A DNA stretch of 64,000 bases. Source: CAVUMR01 sp963742715 (GTDB lineage Bacteria > Actinomycetota > Actinomycetes > Mycobacteriales > Micromonosporaceae). How positions within the stretch are numbered: position 1 is the first letter of the stretch; each line of letters starts with the position of its first letter. The translations under genes were made by a program, and so were the position numbers. The notes below the pieces were generated by a model that worked only from the letters and a program-made list of their open reading frames with translations, made no database searches and had not been told where the DNA came from. Shown one piece after another: positions 17,976 to 26,330 of this stretch. The stretch lies in the NCBI GenBank assembly GCA_963742715.1, contig CAVUMR010000002.1, positions 2,170,001 to 2,234,000 of the forward strand, in the 5' to 3' direction.

Positions 17976-18470
17976 GTGACCGCAGAACCGTCCGCCGGGC
18001 GTACCGGATACACCGAACGGCTTGTCGTGCCCTGGTGGATGTGGCTGGTCGCGCTCGGGCTCGCCGCGCTGATGGCCGCAGAGATCCACCTGGGCGCACC
18101 GGGACTGCGCGCCTGGGTGCCGTACGCCGTGCTGCTCCCGCTCACCGCCGTGGGCATGTGGCGACTGGGTCGGATCAAGATCGCGGTGGTGGACGGGGAA
18201 CTGCGGGTGGACGACGCGCGGCTCCCGGTGCGGTACGTCGCCGCGGCGGAGCCGCTCGATCCGGACGCGCGCCGGCAGCTGCTCGGGCGGGACGCGCACC
18301 CGCTGGCGTTCGTGGTCCAGCGCCCGTGGGTGCGGGGCTCGGTGAAGGTGGTGCTGGACGATCCGGCGGACCCGACGCCGTACTGGGTGGTCAGTGCCCG
18401 CCGTCCGGCGCTGCTCGCCGCGACTCTGGTCGCCACCCGCGAGCAGCCGGCCGGCCGGCTACCGGCCTGA
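17976..18470 (+). CDS. DUF3093 membrane protein
   Basis: Conserved actinobacterial protein of 164 residues with two closely spaced transmembrane helices (about residues 15-35 and 45-65) and a cytosolic C-terminal part with R-Y-V-A-A-A-E-P-L-D and W-V-V-S-A-R-R-P. Function unknown. No Shine-Dalgarno precedes the GTG at 17976, suggesting a leaderless message. It is divergent from dut and its end overlaps the convergent neighbour by 12 bases. Confidence 0.82.
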   Translation: MTAEPSAGRTGYTERLVVPWWMWLVALGLAALMAAEIHLGAPGLRAWVPYAVLLPLTAVGMWRLGRIKIAVVDGELRVDDARLPVRYVAAAEPLDPDARRQLLGRDAHPLAFVVQRPWVRGSVKVVLDDPADPTPYWVVSARRPALLAATLVATREQPAGRLPA

Positions 18471-19634
18471 GCCGCTCTGTCCGGTCGGGTCCGGGCCCGG
18501 CCGCAGCGCGTTCCGGGGTTCCCGCGCCGCATCCGTAGCCTCCCCGGACGTCGTGACCGCGTCCGGCGACGACCGCAGCGCGTCCGGGCCAGGGCGCCAG
18601 TCGCCGGGGATCGCGTGCTGCTTGCCGTGCCCCTCGGCCACCATTCGGGCCAGGTCGGCGCGCACGTCGTGACCGAGGCGTCGGGTCGCCCGCCGGTTGA
18701 GTTCGGCGCCGACCGCCGCGCCGGTGAGCAGCGGGCCGAGGGTGGTGAGGTTGCGGCCCAGCCGGCGCAGCAACCGCTCGCGCAGTTCCTTGCGTGCGGC
18801 ACTGCCGATCACCGCGGTCATGCTGCGCCCGCCGGCCAGCAGATTCACCCCGCGCCGCTGCGCCCAGGCCTGCAACAGCGCGCCGCCGCGCTGCATGCCG
18901 GTGCCGCCCACCGGCATCCGGTAGACCTCCTGCAGCTCGCCGATGAGCTTCATCTCGATCGCGACGACGGCAGCGGTCTCGGCGCCGAGCAGGACCGGCG
19001 CGGTCAGCAGGGAGGGCGGGGCTACCCACTCGACTGCGGCGAGCCCGCCTCCGGCGGCACCGACCGCGGCCGCGGCCCGGGAGGCGTTGCGGACCAACCG
19101 GTCGGCCAGCTCGTCGCCGTCCAGGCCGTCGTAGTGCTCGCGGAGCAGGTCAAGGCTTCGTACCGGGATGTGCGGGGCCGCGTCGATGATCACGTCCGTC
19201 AGCCAGCGCACGGCGGTCTTGGGTCGGGCCAGCATCCGCCAGCCGCCGCGGCCGGCCTGGGTGGCCAGCCGGCCGAGCAGTTTGCGCCGCTCCGCCGGCT
19301 CGAGGTCGTCGGCGGTCAGTCGGGCCACCGCTTCGGAAAGGCCGGCTCTCGACGTGCTCGACGCGTCCGCGGGTTCGCCGGATTCCGCGGGTTCGCCGGA
19401 TTCCGTGGGTTCGCCGGATTCGGCGGTGGGCTGGTCGGGATCGGGCCTGCCGACGGCCCGATCCTTGGCGGCGGGCCGATCGTCTGCGGCCGGCTGATCG
19501 TGGGCGGCCGGCTGATCGTGGGCGGCCGGCTGATCGTGGGCGGCCGGCTGATCGTGGGCGGCCGGCTGATCGTGGGCGGGCAGCGAAGTGCCCGGCTCAT
19601 CGCCGGGCACCTGGCCGTCTTCGGGGCTCGTCAT
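18459..19634 (-). CDS. Hypothetical protein with EcsC-like C-terminal region and N-terminal repeats
   Basis: 391-residue protein. I do not recognise a firm family. The N-terminal third is low complexity: five copies of the hexapeptide A-A-H-D-Q-P followed by E-S-G-E-P repeats, each from an 18-base DNA repeat. The remainder (about residues 115-360) is Ala/Gly-rich and partly hydrophobic, with G-G-G-L-A-A-V-E-W near its centre and G-A-A-V-G-A-E-L-N-R-R-A-T near the end, a pattern reminiscent of EcsC-family membrane-associated proteins. The ATG at 19634 is preceded by GGGGAGG. It sits between DUF3093 and DUF4193, a place occupied by unknown genes in relatives. Confidence 0.6.
   Translation of the reverse strand: MTSPEDGQVPGDEPGTSLPAHDQPAAHDQPAAHDQPAAHDQPAAHDQPAADDRPAAKDRAVGRPDPDQPTAESGEPTESGEPAESGEPADASSTSRAGLSEAVARLTADDLEPAERRKLLGRLATQAGRGGWRMLARPKTAVRWLTDVIIDAAPHIPVRSLDLLREHYDGLDGDELADRLVRNASRAAAAVGAAGGGLAAVEWVAPPSLLTAPVLLGAETAAVVAIEMKLIGELQEVYRMPVGGTGMQRGGALLQAWAQRRGVNLLAGGRSMTAVIGSAARKELRERLLRRLGRNLTTLGPLLTGAAVGAELNRRATRRLGHDVRADLARMVAEGHGKQHAIPGDWRPGPDALRSSPDAVTTSGEATDAAREPRNALRPGPDPTGQSGSGR
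19371..19424. repeat. 18-bp tandem repeat, three copies
   Basis: GGGTTCGCCGGATTCCGC and near-identical copies at 19371, 19389 and 19407. They encode the E-S-G-E-P-A/T repeats of the EcsC-like protein on the minus strand, keeping the reading frame. Confidence 0.85.
19486..19575. repeat. 18-bp tandem repeat, five exact copies
   Basis: GCGGCCGGCTGATCGTGG repeated five times (19486, 19504, 19522, 19540, 19558). On the minus strand it encodes A-A-H-D-Q-P repeats. The copies are identical, which points to recent slippage or unequal exchange. Confidence 0.92.
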
Positions 19635-19687
19635 CGATACCAACCTCCCCGGTTTTGCGTCGCACCGGGCTGCGCGACGCGATCGTG

Positions 19688-19987
19688 TCAGGCAGCGCAC
19701 TCCCGGCAGATGAGCTCGCCGTTGCGCTGTTCAGACAGCTGACTGCGGTGATGCACCAGGAAACACCGCGAGCAGCGGAACTCGTCGGACTGCATCGGCA
19801 GCACCTTGACGGTCAGCTCCTCGTCGGCGAGATCGGCACCGGGCAGCTCGAAGCTCTCGGCGATCTCGACCTCGTCGACGTCGACAGCGCCGGATTGCGC
19901 GTCGACCCGCCGGGCCTTGAGCTCCTCGATGCTGTCCTCGCCGATCTCGACCTCGTCGCGGCGGGGTGCGTCGTAGTCGGTAGCCAT
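19688..19987 (-). CDS. DUF4193 zinc-ribbon protein
   Basis: Acidic 99-residue protein found throughout actinobacteria. The C-terminus holds two Cys-x-x-Cys knuckles, C-S-R-C and C-R-E-C, likely binding one zinc, with H-H between them. The N-terminal 55 residues are rich in Asp/Glu. Function unknown. The ATG at 19987 is preceded by AGGAG; upstream open frame lacks homology. Confidence 0.87.
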   Translation of the reverse strand: MATDYDAPRRDEVEIGEDSIEELKARRVDAQSGAVDVDEVEIAESFELPGADLADEELTVKVLPMQSDEFRCSRCFLVHHRSQLSEQRNGELICRECAA

Positions 19988-20299
19988 TGGTTCACGCTCC
20001 TGATATCCATGTTGCGCCCGGTGTAACGCCGAACAGCCGTCGTTTCTTGCCCACCAACGCGAAACGATTTGGCCGGGTTCGGTGCCGCATCCCATGCAAG
20101 CCCTGCCTGCGAGCGGGGTACCTTACCTCGCGCTACCGTCCGATGTACGTCAGGCCCACGTCAGTTTGTTCCCGATGTGACCGAGCCGACACCAAAGGCG
20201 GTACGGGTGCCCTGCTATTCCACGCCGCGCCGGACCAATCCGACAACGCGCCGGCTCACACGCTAACCTCTGCGACATGTCGCGCAGGGGGGACCGCTC
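19988..20299. other. Intergenic region between DUF4193 and the Cei-like gene
   Basis: 312 bases separating divergent genes. It is somewhat less GC-rich than its surroundings. It should carry both promoters, but I could not single out a convincing -35/-10 pair. No RNA gene or repeat seen. Confidence 0.5.
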
Positions 20300-20821
20300 A
20301 TGAGTCTCGCGCGGGTGCGCGCGCTGATCATCGTCGGCGCACTCGTCCTGATGGCCGTGGTCACGGTCACCTGGGCGATCGTGGCCGACGACCAGGGCAA
20401 GTCGGTCGGGGCGAACGCGCGAAACTGCCCGGAAGGCGCGGTACCGGCCGCGACCGCGGTGCCGGAGCCCAAAACCGTAACAATTCGGGTGTACAACTCG
20501 ACCGACCAGTCCGGTCTGGCCGGTACCACCGCGAGCCAGCTGAAGACCCGCGGCTTCAAGATCAATAAGGTCGGCGACGACCCGCTGCACCAGGTGGTGC
20601 ACGCGACCGCTCAGCTGCGGTACGGGCCGAAGGCGGTCGGTTCGGCACACCTGCTCAAGGCGTACCTGCTGGGCGCGGAGCCGGCGTTCGACATCAAGCG
20701 CACCGACGCCGTGGTGGACGTGGTCCTCGGTACCGCGTTCAAGCAGGTCAACACCCAGAGCGAGGTCAACCAGGCGCTGGTCGCGCTGGGCCGTCCGGTG
20801 ACCCCCAAGGGCACCTGCTGA
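20300..20821 (+). CDS. Cei-like envelope protein, LytR C-terminal domain
   Basis: 173-residue membrane-anchored protein. A single N-terminal transmembrane helix (about residues 8-28) is followed by a LytR_C domain (about 58-145), containing V-Y-N-S-T-D-Q-S-G-L-A and D-V-V-L-G. The only two cysteines outside the membrane (in N-C-P-E-G and the C-terminal G-T-C) could form a disulfide. The mycobacterial counterpart at the same position, Rv2700 (Cei), is needed for cell-envelope integrity. It is convergent with the inositol monophosphatase gene, 13 bases apart. Function is inferred from domain and position. Confidence 0.8.
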   Translation: MSLARVRALIIVGALVLMAVVTVTWAIVADDQGKSVGANARNCPEGAVPAATAVPEPKTVTIRVYNSTDQSGLAGTTASQLKTRGFKINKVGDDPLHQVVHATAQLRYGPKAVGSAHLLKAYLLGAEPAFDIKRTDAVVDVVLGTAFKQVNTQSEVNQALVALGRPVTPKGTC

Positions 20822-20834
20822 CCCGGTACCGGCG

Positions 20835-21659
20835 TCAGGGACCGCCGCCGGCGTCCAACTCCACCAGCCGGTTGTGCAGCGCGTCGTACACCCCCGGCGG
20901 TGCGGCGATCACCATCGCCGGGCCCGCAGCCGCGCCAGCCAGTCCGGTGACCCGCAGCCCCGCCTCGGCGGCGATCAACGCGCCGGCGGCCAGGTCCCAC
21001 GGCCCCAGGCCCTTCTCGTAGTACGCGTCGACCCAGCCCTCGGCCGCGAAGCACAGGTCCAGCGCGGCCGCCCCGATCCGGCGCACGTCGCGTACGTCCG
21101 GCAACAACCCGGCCAGCACCCGCGCCTGGTACGCCCGTCGATCCCGGTCGTAGGCGAAGCCGGTGGCGACCAGCGTCTGGCTCAGTTCGGTGGCGCCGGA
21201 GCCGGTCAGCCGGCGACCGGACGAGTACGCGCCCTGGCCGCGTACGGCGGTCCACAGCCCCCCGGTCGCCGGGCAGCGGACCACGCCGGCCACCACCGAA
21301 CCACCGACCTCGGCGGCGAGCGACACGCCGTACTGGGGCAGCCCGTAGAGGTAGTTGACGGTGCCGTCGATCGGGTCGAGCACCCAGCGCACCTGATCCG
21401 GCCGGGCCGGGCCGTCGCCGTGGCTGCCGGTCTCCTCGCCGAGCACCGCATCGCCCGGGCGCGACTCCGCCAGCGCGTCGATGACCAGTCGCTCGGCGGC
21501 CTTGTCCGCGGCGGTGACCACATCCGTCGGCGTGGACTTGGTACCCACGTCGGTGATGGCGGTCTCCCGACTGGACCGGACCAGGTCCGCGGCCAGACCG
21601 GTGACCTCGATCGCCACCTCGAGCAGCCGTTCCGGATCGCTTCCACCGTCGCCGGTCAC
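20835..21659 (-). CDS. suhB: Inositol monophosphatase family protein (SuhB type)
   Basis: Magnesium-dependent, lithium-sensitive phosphatase family, 274 residues. Metal-binding motifs are clear: G-E-E-T-G near residue 75, D-P-I-D-G-T-V-N-Y near 95 and W-D-L-A-A-G near 225. In actinobacteria such enzymes supply inositol from inositol-1-phosphate for phosphatidylinositol or dephosphorylate related compounds. The GTG at 21659 is chosen because GGAGG lies 8 bases upstream; 149 further open codons upstream are without homology. Divergent from the primary sigma gene, as in mycobacteria (suhB near sigA). Confidence 0.87.
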   Translation of the reverse strand: MTGDGGSDPERLLEVAIEVTGLAADLVRSSRETAITDVGTKSTPTDVVTAADKAAERLVIDALAESRPGDAVLGEETGSHGDGPARPDQVRWVLDPIDGTVNYLYGLPQYGVSLAAEVGGSVVAGVVRCPATGGLWTAVRGQGAYSSGRRLTGSGATELSQTLVATGFAYDRDRRAYQARVLAGLLPDVRDVRRIGAAALDLCFAAEGWVDAYYEKGLGPWDLAAGALIAAEAGLRVTGLAGAAAGPAMVIAAPPGVYDALHNRLVELDAGGGP

Positions 21660-21847
21660 CCTTGTCGCCTCCCTGGTTCGTCGGCCCCATCCTGGCAGGC
21701 GCGCCGCTCCTACTCCGCCGGGAGCGGCCGATCCCCGGTTGGCCCGTGTAGCGTGGGGGACGAACCGGTCCGACCTGCAGCGACTCCGATCAGCGACAAC
21801 AGGGGCGCTCCGGGACGTGACAGCGGATGAGGGCAGCACCAGAGCGT

Positions 21848-21853
21848 TACAAT
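21848..21853 (+). promoter_or_regulatory. Candidate -10 element of the primary sigma gene
   Basis: TACAAT at 21848-21853 lies in the 305-base divergent region and about 110 bases ahead of the GTG start. No good -35 sits at 17-18 bases; TGACA is present but 25 bases upstream. Nothing else is recognised in 21660-21964. Confidence 0.3.
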
Positions 21854-21964
21854 TCACGCCTGTCCGCACGCCGCGCCCCCGCGGCGTTCGGGACTCCAAC
21901 AAGAAGACCCGGCCCTCGACGGCCGGACCGGCTGCGTACGTACAGCGCCTCGGGAAGGTCGTTC

Positions 21965-23569
21965 GTGACAGAACCCCATCGCACCACCGGCTCCGACGTC
22001 CGCGCATTGACGGAAAGTCTCGTCCAACATGCCGCCGCCGCAGGTGGACAGATGACGTCAGCGGAGCTGACCAGGGTGCTCGCTCAGGCCGGTGCCACAC
22101 CGGCACAGGGGAAGAAGATCCTCAGGTCTCTCGCCGATGCGGGGGTGACTGTCGTGGTGGACGGCTCAGCCGGCACGCCGCGCCGCCGCCGGGTGGCGGC
22201 TGCCCGGTCGGCTACTCCGGCCTCGAAGGCGACTACCGCGAAGGCGGCCCGCAGCGCGCCCGCCGAGGCGCGTCCGGCCCGCGCGCTGGACGTGGTGAAG
22301 TCGGACGAACCAGCCGACGCCGACGCCGCCAAGCGCGCCGCCGGCCGATCCACCGCGGGCCAGAACGGCAACGCGGCCGAGGCGGCCCCGGCGAAGGCGA
22401 CCGGCCGCAAGGTCGCCAAGAAGGCGGCGAAGAAGGGCGAGCCGGCCGCGAAGGGCGAGGCGGCGGCCAAGGGCGCCACCGCGGACGGCCCGGCCGAAGG
22501 TGAGCTCGAGGAAGCCGTCGAGATCGAGGCCGTCATCCCCGCCGGGGAGCCGGTGGGACTGCCCGAGGCCCCGGCCGACGAGGACTTCGACTGGGACGAC
22601 GAGGAGTCCGAGGCGCTGCGGCAGGCCCGCAAGGACGCCGAGCTCACCGCGTCGGCCGACTCGGTTCGCGCGTACCTCAAGCAGATCGGCAAGGTCCCGC
22701 TGCTGAACGCGGAGCAGGAGGTCGAGCTCGCCAAGCGGATCGAGGCCGGCCTGTACGCGGCCGAGCGGATCCGCGGCATCGCCGACGGCACCGAGAAGCT
22801 GCCGCCGCAGATGGCCAAGGACCTCAAGTGGATCTCCAAGGACGGCGACAAGGCCAAGAACCACCTGCTCGAAGCCAACCTCCGGCTCGTAGTGAGCCTG
22901 GCCAAGCGGTACACCGGCCGGGGTATGGCGTTCCTGGACCTGATCCAGGAGGGCAACCTGGGCCTGATCCGCGCGGTGGAGAAGTTCGACTACACCAAGG
23001 GCTACAAGTTCTCCACCTACGCCACCTGGTGGATTCGGCAGGCGATCACCCGCGCCATGGCCGACCAGGCACGCACCATCCGGATCCCGGTACACATGGT
23101 CGAAGTGATCAACAAGCTCGGCCGGATCCAGCGTGAGCTGCTGCAGGACCTTGGCCGGGAGCCGACTCCGGAGGAGTTGGCCAAGGAAATGGACATCACC
23201 CCGGAAAAGGTGCTGGAGATCCAGCAGTACGCCCGGGAGCCCATCTCCCTGGACCAGACCATCGGTGACGAAGGCGACAGCCAGCTCGGTGACTTCATCG
23301 AGGACAGCGAAGCCGTGGTGGCCGTGGACGCGGTCTCCTTCAGCCTCCTGCAGGACCAGCTCCAGCAGGTACTGCAGACGCTCTCCGAGCGGGAGGCCGG
23401 CGTGGTACGGCTGCGGTTCGGCCTCACCGACGGCCAGCCGCGCACGCTGGACGAGATCGGCCAGGTGTACGGCGTGACCCGGGAGCGGATCCGGCAGATC
23501 GAGTCCAAGACGATGTCCAAGCTGCGGCACCCGTCCCGATCGCAGGTGCTCCGCGACTATCTCGACTGA
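21965..23569 (+). CDS. sigA: Principal RNA polymerase sigma factor (SigA/HrdB)
   Basis: Group 1 sigma-70 factor, 534 residues. An N-terminal region-1.1-like segment (about 1-70) is followed by a long Ala/Lys/Glu-rich spacer (to about residue 205) typical of actinobacterial HrdB. The conserved core begins D-S-V-R-A-Y-L-K-Q-I-G (region 1.2), with G-N-L-G-L-I-R-A-V-E-K-F-D-Y (2.2-2.3), Y-A-T-W-W-I-R-Q-A (2.4), region 3 and region 4 ending R-E-R-I-R-Q-I-E and the R-H-P-S-R-S box. GTG at 21965 has GGGAAGG upstream; the open frame extends 46 codons further but without similarity. It directs housekeeping transcription. Confidence 0.95.
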   Translation: MTEPHRTTGSDVRALTESLVQHAAAAGGQMTSAELTRVLAQAGATPAQGKKILRSLADAGVTVVVDGSAGTPRRRRVAAARSATPASKATTAKAARSAPAEARPARALDVVKSDEPADADAAKRAAGRSTAGQNGNAAEAAPAKATGRKVAKKAAKKGEPAAKGEAAAKGATADGPAEGELEEAVEIEAVIPAGEPVGLPEAPADEDFDWDDEESEALRQARKDAELTASADSVRAYLKQIGKVPLLNAEQEVELAKRIEAGLYAAERIRGIADGTEKLPPQMAKDLKWISKDGDKAKNHLLEANLRLVVSLAKRYTGRGMAFLDLIQEGNLGLIRAVEKFDYTKGYKFSTYATWWIRQAITRAMADQARTIRIPVHMVEVINKLGRIQRELLQDLGREPTPEELAKEMDITPEKVLEIQQYAREPISLDQTIGDEGDSQLGDFIEDSEAVVAVDAVSFSLLQDQLQQVLQTLSEREAGVVRLRFGLTDGQPRTLDEIGQVYGVTRERIRQIESKTMSKLRHPSRSQVLRDYLD

Positions 23570-23938
23570 CAGCGCCCGGTCACCCTCGGCGCTCGCCCCG
23601 GTCGGGGCGGGCGCCGATGTGCGTGTGTACTACCTGACCTGCGGTTCTATCGCGGCTGCCGGCCGGTACGAGGGATCGTGGCGGGATGCCGCGCCGGGTC
23701 GGCGCGGTCGCCGCGGGCGCCGGCGCTACGACCCGCCGAGGGGCGGGGGATGTCATCTCGGCAACGTGTCGGCATCCTAAGCTCACTGTGTCCTGTTCAT
23801 GACAGAGAGAAGTTGATCCAGGTGTACACCGTGAAGTTGTGAGTTTTATCGCCGCCCAGAGTGGAGAAGTAAGAGTCCCAGGGGCTGTTAGAAATGGTGA
23901 ACGGTCTAGAGCGTTCCCAGGTGAGCAGAGGAGCATAG
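23570..23938. other. Low-GC intergenic region between sigA and the DUF7455 gene
   Basis: 369 bases. The half from 23761 to 23940 is about 52% GC (93 of 180 bases) against roughly 72% for the window. It contains a perfect 10-base palindrome GGTGTACACC at 23821-23830 and a small CTGT-TCATG-ACAG stem. AGAGGAG just ahead of 23939 is the ribosome site of the next gene. A promoter or untranslated leader is likely; no known RNA family recognised. Confidence 0.5.
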
Positions 23939-24175
23939 ATGACCCCGACGCTATCGCCGCCGCCCTCGACCGAGGCGATACCCGTAGCTGGTGAGCGCTG
24001 CGACCGCTGCAGCGCCGCGGCCAAGCTGCGGGTCACCCTCCCCGGCGGTGGAGATCTGCTGTTCTGCGGCCACCACGCCAACAAGTACGCGGAGGAACTG
24101 GTCCGGGTTGCCGCCGGTGTGACGGTGGACCCCGAGTTCGCGTGGCGTGGCAGCCAGCTGATGAGCAAGAACTAA
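23939..24175 (+). CDS. DUF7455 small zinc-binding protein
   Basis: 78-residue protein conserved downstream of sigA in actinobacteria. It carries C-D-R-C and, after 22 residues, F-C-G-H-H-A-N-K-Y, a probable zinc site (Cys-x-x-Cys with Cys-x-His). Function unknown. AGAGGAG lies 7 bases ahead of the ATG. It ends just before a very strong terminator hairpin. Confidence 0.85.
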   Translation: MTPTLSPPPSTEAIPVAGERCDRCSAAAKLRVTLPGGGDLLFCGHHANKYAEELVRVAAGVTVDPEFAWRGSQLMSKN

Positions 24176-24208
24176 CGGCCCGAGGCGAATAACCGAGACT
24201 CGATAGCT

Positions 24209-24240
24209 ACGGGGCCCTGTCCGGTCGGACAGGGCCCCGT
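24209..24240. terminator. Strong transcription terminator, 15-bp perfect stem
   Basis: ACGGGGCCCTGTCCG, a two-base centre GT, and the exact complement follow each other. There is no U-tract, as is common in actinobacteria. It closes the sigA/DUF7455 side and, being symmetric, may also work for the convergent helicase gene. Confidence 0.85.
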
Positions 24241-24298
24241 CATGTCCGCATCCGTCCACCGTCGCGGGGCCAGTGACCGCCGGCCAGCAGGCCGGGCG

Positions 24299-26017
24299 TC
24301 ACCAGGACTGGATCGTGGCGATTCGCTGTTCGAGTTGATCGACGGTGGCCTGCCCGCTCGGTGGGCCGCCGCACAGTCGGCGCAGCTCGGCGTGGATCTG
24401 GCCGTGCGGCCGGCCGGTACGCCGGTTCTGGGCGGCCACCAGCGCGTTCAGCTGGCGGCGCAGCACCAGGCGCCGCTCCCCCATGGTCAGCTCCGGTGTA
24501 CCGGGTGCGGACCGCTGCGGAGGCACCCCCACCGCCCGCCGCCCGGCCGACGCGTGCTCGGCCTGCCGCTTGGACAGCAGCGTGGCGACCTGGTCCGGGG
24601 TGAGCAGCCCGGGCAGCCCCAGGTACTCCTCCTCCTCCGGGGTACCGGCGGAGACCGGGGTACCGAACGACGTGCCGTCGAAGATCACCTGGTCCAGCTC
24701 GGCGGTCGCGGACAGCGCGTCGAACCGGCGGTCCAGCCCACCCTCGTTCTGCTGCCGCTGCGCGGCGGCGAGCAGGTCGTCCTCCCAGCCCTCGCCCTTG
24801 CCGCGCTCACCGAGTACGTGGTCGCGCTCGACCTCCATCTGGCTGGCCAGCTCGAGCAGCGGAGTGACGCTGGGCAGGAACACCGTGGCGGTCTCCCCCT
24901 GCTGCCGGGCCCGGACGAACCGCCCGATGGCCTGGGCGAAGTACAGCGGCGTGGATGCGCTGGTGGCGTACACCCCGACCGCGAGGCGCGGAATGTCCAC
25001 CCCCTCGCTGACCATGCGGACCGCGACCAGCCACCGGTCGTCGGAGGCGCTGAACTCGGCGATCCGGCGGCTCGCCCCGGCGTCGTCGGAGAGCACCACG
25101 GTCGGGCTCGTACCGGTCTGTACGTGCAGCAGCTTGGCGTAGGCGCGGGCCGCGTTCTGGTCGGAGGCGATGACCAACCCGCCCGCGTCCGGCATCCCGC
25201 CGGCCCGCAGCACCGTGAGCCGCGCGTCCGCCGCGCGCAGTACCTGCGGCATCCAGTCGCCCCGCGGGTCCAGGGCGGTACGCCAGGCCTGCGCCTCCAG
25301 GTCCTTGGTGAGCGGTTCGCCGAGCCGGGCCGCGAGCTCCTCACCGGCGCTGGTGCGCCAGCGTGCCTCACCGGAGTACGCCAGGAAGATCACCGGCCGG
25401 ACCACCCCGTCGGCCAACGCGTCCGCGTAGCCGTACACGGTGTCGGCGCGGGACCGCAGCAGGCCGTCGGGCCCGCGCTCGTAGCCGACGAACGGGATGG
25501 GGTTCTCGTCCGAGCGGAACGGCGTACCGGTCAGGCCCAGTCGCCGTACGGCCGGCTCGAACGCGGCCCGTACGCCGTCTCCCCAGCTCCGGGAGTCGCC
25601 GGCGTGGTGGATCTCGTCCAGGACGACCATCGTGCGCCGGGTCATGGTCCGCCGCCGGTGTACCGCCGGTGCCATGCCGACCTGCGCGTAGGTGACCGCG
25701 GCGCCGTGGAAGTCGACCGCCGAGTGCACGTCGGCGTTGCGGAACGTCTCGTCCAGCGCGATCCCGGCCCGCGCCGCGGCCGCCGCCCACTGGCCCTTGA
25801 GGTGCTCGGTCGGGGTCACCACAGTGACCGCCTCGATCGTCCGGTCGGCGAGCAGCTCGGCGGCCACCCGCAGGGCGAACGTGGTCTTACCGGCACCGGG
25901 CGTGGCGACGGTGAGGAAGTCCTCGGTGCGCCGGCGCAGGTACTCCACCAGGGCGCGACGCTGCCAGGAACGCAGCGCGGGAAGGGTATCCGGCGACACG
26001 GGCTGCGGCGGGGACAT
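24299..26017 (-). CDS. DEAD/DEAH-box superfamily 2 helicase
   Basis: 572-residue SF2 ATPase of the SSL2/UvsW-like group. Motif I is T-P-G-A-G-K-T-T near residue 42, motif II D-E-I-H-H near 135, motif III G-L-T-G-T-P-F-R near 165, and motif VI Q-A-I-G-R-F-V-R-A-R near 375. The C-terminal 170 residues carry acidic and Gln-rich segments without a recognised domain. The ATG at 26017 is preceded by GGAAGGAG; an upstream extension of the frame is Arg/Pro-rich and unlikely to be translated. A DNA repair or remodelling role is inferred from the family; no nuclease domain is seen. Confidence 0.85.
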   Translation of the reverse strand: MSPPQPVSPDTLPALRSWQRRALVEYLRRRTEDFLTVATPGAGKTTFALRVAAELLADRTIEAVTVVTPTEHLKGQWAAAAARAGIALDETFRNADVHSAVDFHGAAVTYAQVGMAPAVHRRRTMTRRTMVVLDEIHHAGDSRSWGDGVRAAFEPAVRRLGLTGTPFRSDENPIPFVGYERGPDGLLRSRADTVYGYADALADGVVRPVIFLAYSGEARWRTSAGEELAARLGEPLTKDLEAQAWRTALDPRGDWMPQVLRAADARLTVLRAGGMPDAGGLVIASDQNAARAYAKLLHVQTGTSPTVVLSDDAGASRRIAEFSASDDRWLVAVRMVSEGVDIPRLAVGVYATSASTPLYFAQAIGRFVRARQQGETATVFLPSVTPLLELASQMEVERDHVLGERGKGEGWEDDLLAAAQRQQNEGGLDRRFDALSATAELDQVIFDGTSFGTPVSAGTPEEEEYLGLPGLLTPDQVATLLSKRQAEHASAGRRAVGVPPQRSAPGTPELTMGERRLVLRRQLNALVAAQNRRTGRPHGQIHAELRRLCGGPPSGQATVDQLEQRIATIQSW

Positions 26018-26330
26018 GCGCTCCTTCCGAGGAGTACGGCGGGCGGTCCAGCGGCGGGCCGGGCCGGTCCCAGCCGGCTGGCCTGGTCCAACCGGCAGGG
26101 ACGGTGCGCGGATCGGACGGGTGGCAGGGCGGTGCGGCTGCGGATCGGACGGGTGGCGGCCCACACACAGGCTCACGGAACAGCCCCCGCTCGGACCGGT
26201 CCGGCGAGGGCAGGCTCAGCCTAACCGGCGGGGTCGCGGCCGGCCGGTCGACACCCCGAGCCGACACGGGTGATCACGGATCGGCAGGGGTCGACGCCCG
26301 ATGTGGTCACACGTCGTAACGTATGCACCG
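26018..26330. other. Intergenic region between helicase and YihY/BrkB gene
   Basis: 313 bases between divergent genes. It includes a duplicated GCGGATCGGACGGGTGGC at 26108-26125 and 26140-26157, 32 bases apart. No gene or RNA was recognised. The duplication spans about three helical turns and could be regulatory or a simple repeat. Confidence 0.45.

Noticed and set aside
24209..24240. The perfect inverted repeat as a transposon end or attachment site
   Set aside because: Its position just after a gene end and near a convergent gene, with a two-base centre, fits a terminator better. No second copy or target duplication was seen.
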